DNA from: Lachnospiraceae bacterium
GTDB taxonomy: Bacteria > Bacillota > Clostridia > Lachnospirales > Lachnospiraceae
Length of the DNA: 64,000 bases
Direction: 5' to 3'
Assembly: GCA_022800815.1 (NCBI GenBank)
Contig: JAAWRC010000006.1
Coordinates: forward strand, 36,363-100,362
Every line of letters starts with the position of its first letter. Position 1 is the stretch's first letter. The notes under the pieces are model-generated. The model searched no databases, was not told where the DNA came from, and worked only from the letters and a program-made list of their open reading frames with translations. Both the position numbers and the translations under genes were made by a program. Shown in pieces: positions 61,335 through 64,000 of this stretch.

Positions 61335-62466
61335 GACGCAGCTTTGAGATGATCATAAATGAGATGGTATCCGGAGAAAAAGCGGATATCGGTCCGTGGA
61401 ACCAGACGGCAGCGAGAGCTTCCAAAAGCTTCCATGAAAAACTTCCGGAATATCAGCCGACTCCCCTGAGAAGTTTGGCGCATCAGGCAAAACGGCTGGG
61501 CCTCGGGGGAATTTTTGTGAAAGATGAATCCTGGCGTTTCGGCCTGGATTCCTTCAAGGCGCTGGGGGCTTCTTTTGCCATGCATGTCGTCGCAGAAGAA
61601 CGGAAGGGAAAGGGACCGTGCACCTTTGTGACGGCCACGGACGGCAACCATGGCCGGGCGGTCGCCTGGATGGCGAGAAAGCTGGGGCAGAAGGCGGTGG
61701 TGTATATGCCGACCGGCTCTTCGCAGCGAAGGCTTGCGCATATTTTGGCGGAGGGAGCCGAGGCTTCGATCACGGAAAAAACTATGACGGCGCCGTTCGC
61801 CTGGCGGCTGCAAGAGAGAGGGAGCGGGGATGGATTTTAATGCAGGACACTGCGTGGGATGGGTATGAAAAAATTCCATGCCTGATCATGAAAGGATATC
61901 TGACCATGGGACTGGAGGCCTATGAAGAACTGCAGAAAGTGCCGACCCATATCTTTCTACAGGCCGGAGTTGGTTCCATGTCGGCGGCCATGACTGCGTT
62001 CTTTGTCAACGTATATCGGGAGCATCCGCCCATGATCGTCCTTGTGGAGCTGGCCCAGGCCGACTGCATCTTCCGGTCGGCAAAGCGCAAAGACGGAACC
62101 TTTGAGGTTGTGGCCGGGAGGATGGATACAATCATGGCGGGGCTGGCCTGCGGGGAACCGTCGCACCTCGACTGGCCCATCTTGCGGGACTATGCGGGCG
62201 CTTATATTTCCTGCAGTGATCATTATGCGGCGGACGGGATGCGGATTCTGGGTGCACCCCTTCCCGGCGATGAGAGGATTATTTCCGGGGAATCCGGCGC
62301 AGTCGGAATGGGAGTCTTAGCAGCCCTTATGCAGGATCCCAATTTGAGCGAGCAGCGGGAGCGCTTAAAATTGGGAGAGGATTCCCGTGTGCTGTGTCTC
62401 AGTACGGAGGGTGCCACAGACCCGGATCACTACTGGGACGTGGTCTGGGGAAATGTGGAATTTTGA
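61331..62466 (+). pseudogene. Diaminopropionate ammonia-lyase (YgeX-like), one frameshift
   Basis: The PLP enzyme is recognisable over its whole length. The Lys is in RFGLDSFKALGASFA, and TATDGNHGRAVAWMA and AGVGSMSAAMTAFF follow. In the N-terminal frame the sequence reads AEASITEK and then goes out of frame at an A6 run (61776-61781). One extra A restores NYDGAVRLAA, and the remaining ~220 residues are clean to the stop at 62466. Intact YgeX converts 2,3-diaminopropionate to pyruvate and ammonia. This is the least damaged gene apart from permease 2 and the ribohydrolase. Confidence 0.87.
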
Positions 62467-62509
62467 CCGATTAAAAAATATTTGCGAATCGTCTTTTTAT
62501 AGAAAAAAG

Positions 62510-62575
62510 GGAGCCTGATTTCTTCGAGGGAAAAATTACCGAGAAGGAATGAGGCTCTTTTTGCATGGGCTTCAT
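62510..62575 (+). terminator. Right copy of the island-flanking terminator repeat
   Basis: GAGCCTGATTTCTT pairs with AAGGAATGAGGCTC through 14 positions with one mismatch, followed by TTTTTG and CATGGGCTT. It is homologous to 53212-53282 in the same orientation, with a covarying base pair. It ends transcription out of the ygeX remnant. Confidence 0.8.
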
Positions 62576-62592
62576 TTTTTTGTCCCATACTA
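62562..62592 (+). promoter_or_regulatory. Sigma-G/F-like promoter of spoIVB
   Basis: TGCATG (62562-62567), 18-bp spacer and CATACTA (62586-62592), which matches the forespore sigma-G -10. spoIVB is transcribed by forespore sigma factors in Bacillus. The -35 lies inside the conserved tail of the terminator repeat. Confidence 0.55.
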
Positions 62593-62643
62593 AAGGAGTG
62601 TGATAGAGAAATGTGATAGAAATTTTGAGACAGGAGGCGCACC

Positions 62644-63921
62644 ATGACACGGAAGCAGAAATATAGGCGTTTTTTGATTCGCCTGATCTGGCTTATGATT
62701 ATTTTTACCTGCATCTTCTCTTATTATTACATCAGAAACCAGGTTCCCGGAAAAATCCATGTCGTGGTGGGAGAGGAGGGAACCTTCCGTTTCGCCCTGC
62801 CCTGGGGGAGCACCCTGGAGACGGAGAGCGAGGAGGTGCTTATCGGCGGTGAATCCAACATTCCGGAGGGTGCGGTCCGCATTTACACGGGAGATTCTTT
62901 TACGGTCCAGGGGATGAAGACCGGGAACTATTCCATGGATTTGAAGCTTTTTGGCTGGCTGCCCCTAAGGAGCGTCCAGGTGGAGGTGGTGGAGGAGCAT
63001 TCCGTCTTTCCCGGCGGCGAGCCCATCGGCATCTATCTGGAGATGGACGGGATTATGGTGGTCGGCACCAGCGAGCTGACGGACGTCTCCGGAAACGTGG
63101 TGGAACCGGCATATGGAATTATTCAATCCGGAGATTATATTCTGGAGGCGGCCGGACGAATTGTGGAGGATAAGGAGGAGCTGATTTCAGCCATATCGGA
63201 AAATGGGGATAAGCCCTGCATCTTTACGATTCGGCGGAATGAGGAGATTATGGAGGCCAAGGTGGATACGGTCCTCACGGAGGATGGGACGGTGAAGGCC
63301 GGCATCTGGGTCAAGGACGACGCCCAAGGAATCGGAACCCTTACTTATGCGGAAGGAAACGGAAGCTTTGGGGCGCTGGGACATGCCATGAGCGACAGCG
63401 ACACCGGCAAGCGGCTGGAGGCTTCCGGCGGCACCTTGGAGCGGGCCGAGATTCAGGACGTGCTAAAGGGGGAGGACGGCATTCCCGGCTCCCTCCTGGG
63501 AACCATCGTCTACGGGGACGGCGTCCTTGGCACCGTGGATAAAAATACGGAATCCGGCATTTTCGGCCATCTGGAGGATCAGAGTCTGCTCTCCGAGGCG
63601 ACGGCCCTTCCCGTGGGATACAAGCAGGACGTGGAGCTGGGCTCCGCCGTGATCCGCTGCTCCGCCGACGGGACCCTCAAAGACTACGACATCGAGATCA
63701 TCAAGGCCGACGTCACCACCGACAGCAACAAGGGACTGGTAGTGCAGGTGACTGATCCGGAACTTCTGAATCTTACCGGCGGAATCGTGCAGGGCATGAG
63801 CGGAAGCCCCATCATCCAGAATGGCAAACTGGTGGGCGCCGTGACCCACGTGTTCGTGCAGGATTCCACGAAAGGGTACGGGATCTTTCTGGAGACGATG
63901 ATGGAGGAGGGGAAGAGGTAG
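62644..63921 (+). CDS. spoIVB: SpoIVB serine peptidase
   Basis: A 425-residue secreted signalling protease with one N-terminal membrane helix (~10-28), a PDZ domain (~125-215, GIIQSGDYILEAAGRIVEDKEEL) and the SpoIVB S55 peptidase domain (GIGTLTYAEGN, GALGHAMSD with the catalytic His, and GMSGSPIIQNG with the catalytic Ser). It is released from the forespore and triggers pro-sigma-K processing. ATG 62644 follows CAGGAGGCG. In the ancestral order it would follow recN. Confidence 0.95.
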   Translation: MTRKQKYRRFLIRLIWLMIIFTCIFSYYYIRNQVPGKIHVVVGEEGTFRFALPWGSTLETESEEVLIGGESNIPEGAVRIYTGDSFTVQGMKTGNYSMDLKLFGWLPLRSVQVEVVEEHSVFPGGEPIGIYLEMDGIMVVGTSELTDVSGNVVEPAYGIIQSGDYILEAAGRIVEDKEELISAISENGDKPCIFTIRRNEEIMEAKVDTVLTEDGTVKAGIWVKDDAQGIGTLTYAEGNGSFGALGHAMSDSDTGKRLEASGGTLERAEIQDVLKGEDGIPGSLLGTIVYGDGVLGTVDKNTESGIFGHLEDQSLLSEATALPVGYKQDVELGSAVIRCSADGTLKDYDIEIIKADVTTDSNKGLVVQVTDPELLNLTGGIVQGMSGSPIIQNGKLVGAVTHVFVQDSTKGYGIFLETMMEEGKR

Positions 63922-63931
63922 AGATGAGGAG

Positions 63932-63974
63932 AGCGGAGCTTTGACAGGTTTGTCTACCGGAGGTCCGCTTTTTT
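63932..63974 (+). terminator. Terminator after spoIVB
   Basis: AGCGGA (63932-63937) pairs with TCCGCT (63964-63969), with an inner GACA/TGTC pair and a T6 run. Nothing further is recognisable to the window end. Confidence 0.7.
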
Positions 63975-64000
63975 CGATTATGTGATATCGATATGGGCAG

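Overview
The window looks like the chromosome of a GC-rich, spore-forming member of the Clostridia, most likely Lachnospiraceae. It carries the complete spoIIIA operon and spoIVB, an AddAB recombination nuclease, a YlxM-Ffh-S16 translation operon in the Firmicutes order, the MEP-pathway gene dxs, an SpaA-repeat surface protein, and sigma-A type promoters with strong GGAGG ribosome binding sites. I found no rRNA, tRNA, CRISPR array or complete insertion sequence.

Layout. 1-453 is the 3' end of a response-regulator gene. 669-2816 is a dihydroxyacetone kinase unit (dhaK, dhaL, no dhaM) whose leader holds three 52-bp tandem hairpin repeats. 2865-6993 holds carB, rlmH and a broken small ORF. 7035-9626 holds a pentapeptide-repeat protein and two tandem hemerythrin paralogues on the minus strand. 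9819-11124 is the wreck of an integrative element (toxin-like peptide stub, small conserved protein, tyrosine integrase pseudogene). 11273-18895 is the ylxM-ffh-rpsP-khpA-rimM-trmD-rplS cluster followed by two signal peptidases, rbgA, rnhB and yraN. 18928-22909 holds trpS, a fumarylacetoacetase-family enzyme, an acetyltransferase, a small membrane protein and a (p)ppGpp synthetase. 22963-32320 holds addB-addA, a C39-type peptidase and a TepA/ClpP-like protease. 32339-37164 is a surface-protein locus with a long leader, a membrane protein and a thioester-domain/SpaA adhesin. A MATE transporter follows on the minus strand.

38700-53206 is the conserved housekeeping and sporulation block: spoIIIAA-AH, asp23, nusB, xseA, xseB, ispA, dxs, tlyA, nadK, argR, recN. 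In most Firmicutes recN is followed directly by spoIVB. Here spoIVB starts at 62644, and about 9.4 kb lies in between.

That 9.4-kb stretch is the most interesting part. It carries a nucleoside-type ABC importer (BMP lipoprotein, ATPase, two permeases), a nucleoside ribohydrolase, a PucR-type regulator, a PreA-like dehydrogenase, a YgeY-like M20 hydrolase and a YgeX-like diaminopropionate ammonia-lyase. This gene set resembles purine/urate-utilisation clusters of gut anaerobes. All of these genes except one permease are broken: large internal deletions, a lipoprotein-ATPase fusion, single-base losses in homopolymers, two TGA stops, a 19-bp tandem duplication and an apparent 10-bp deletion between short repeats. 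The neighbouring core genes are intact. The island is bracketed by two related terminator hairpins in direct orientation, so it looks like an acquired catabolic cassette in advanced decay.

A second theme is short repeats: a MITE-like element with GGCAATTGCGAAA termini occurs twice (1950-2050 and 32871-32930), and separate tandem repeats precede dhaK and nusB.
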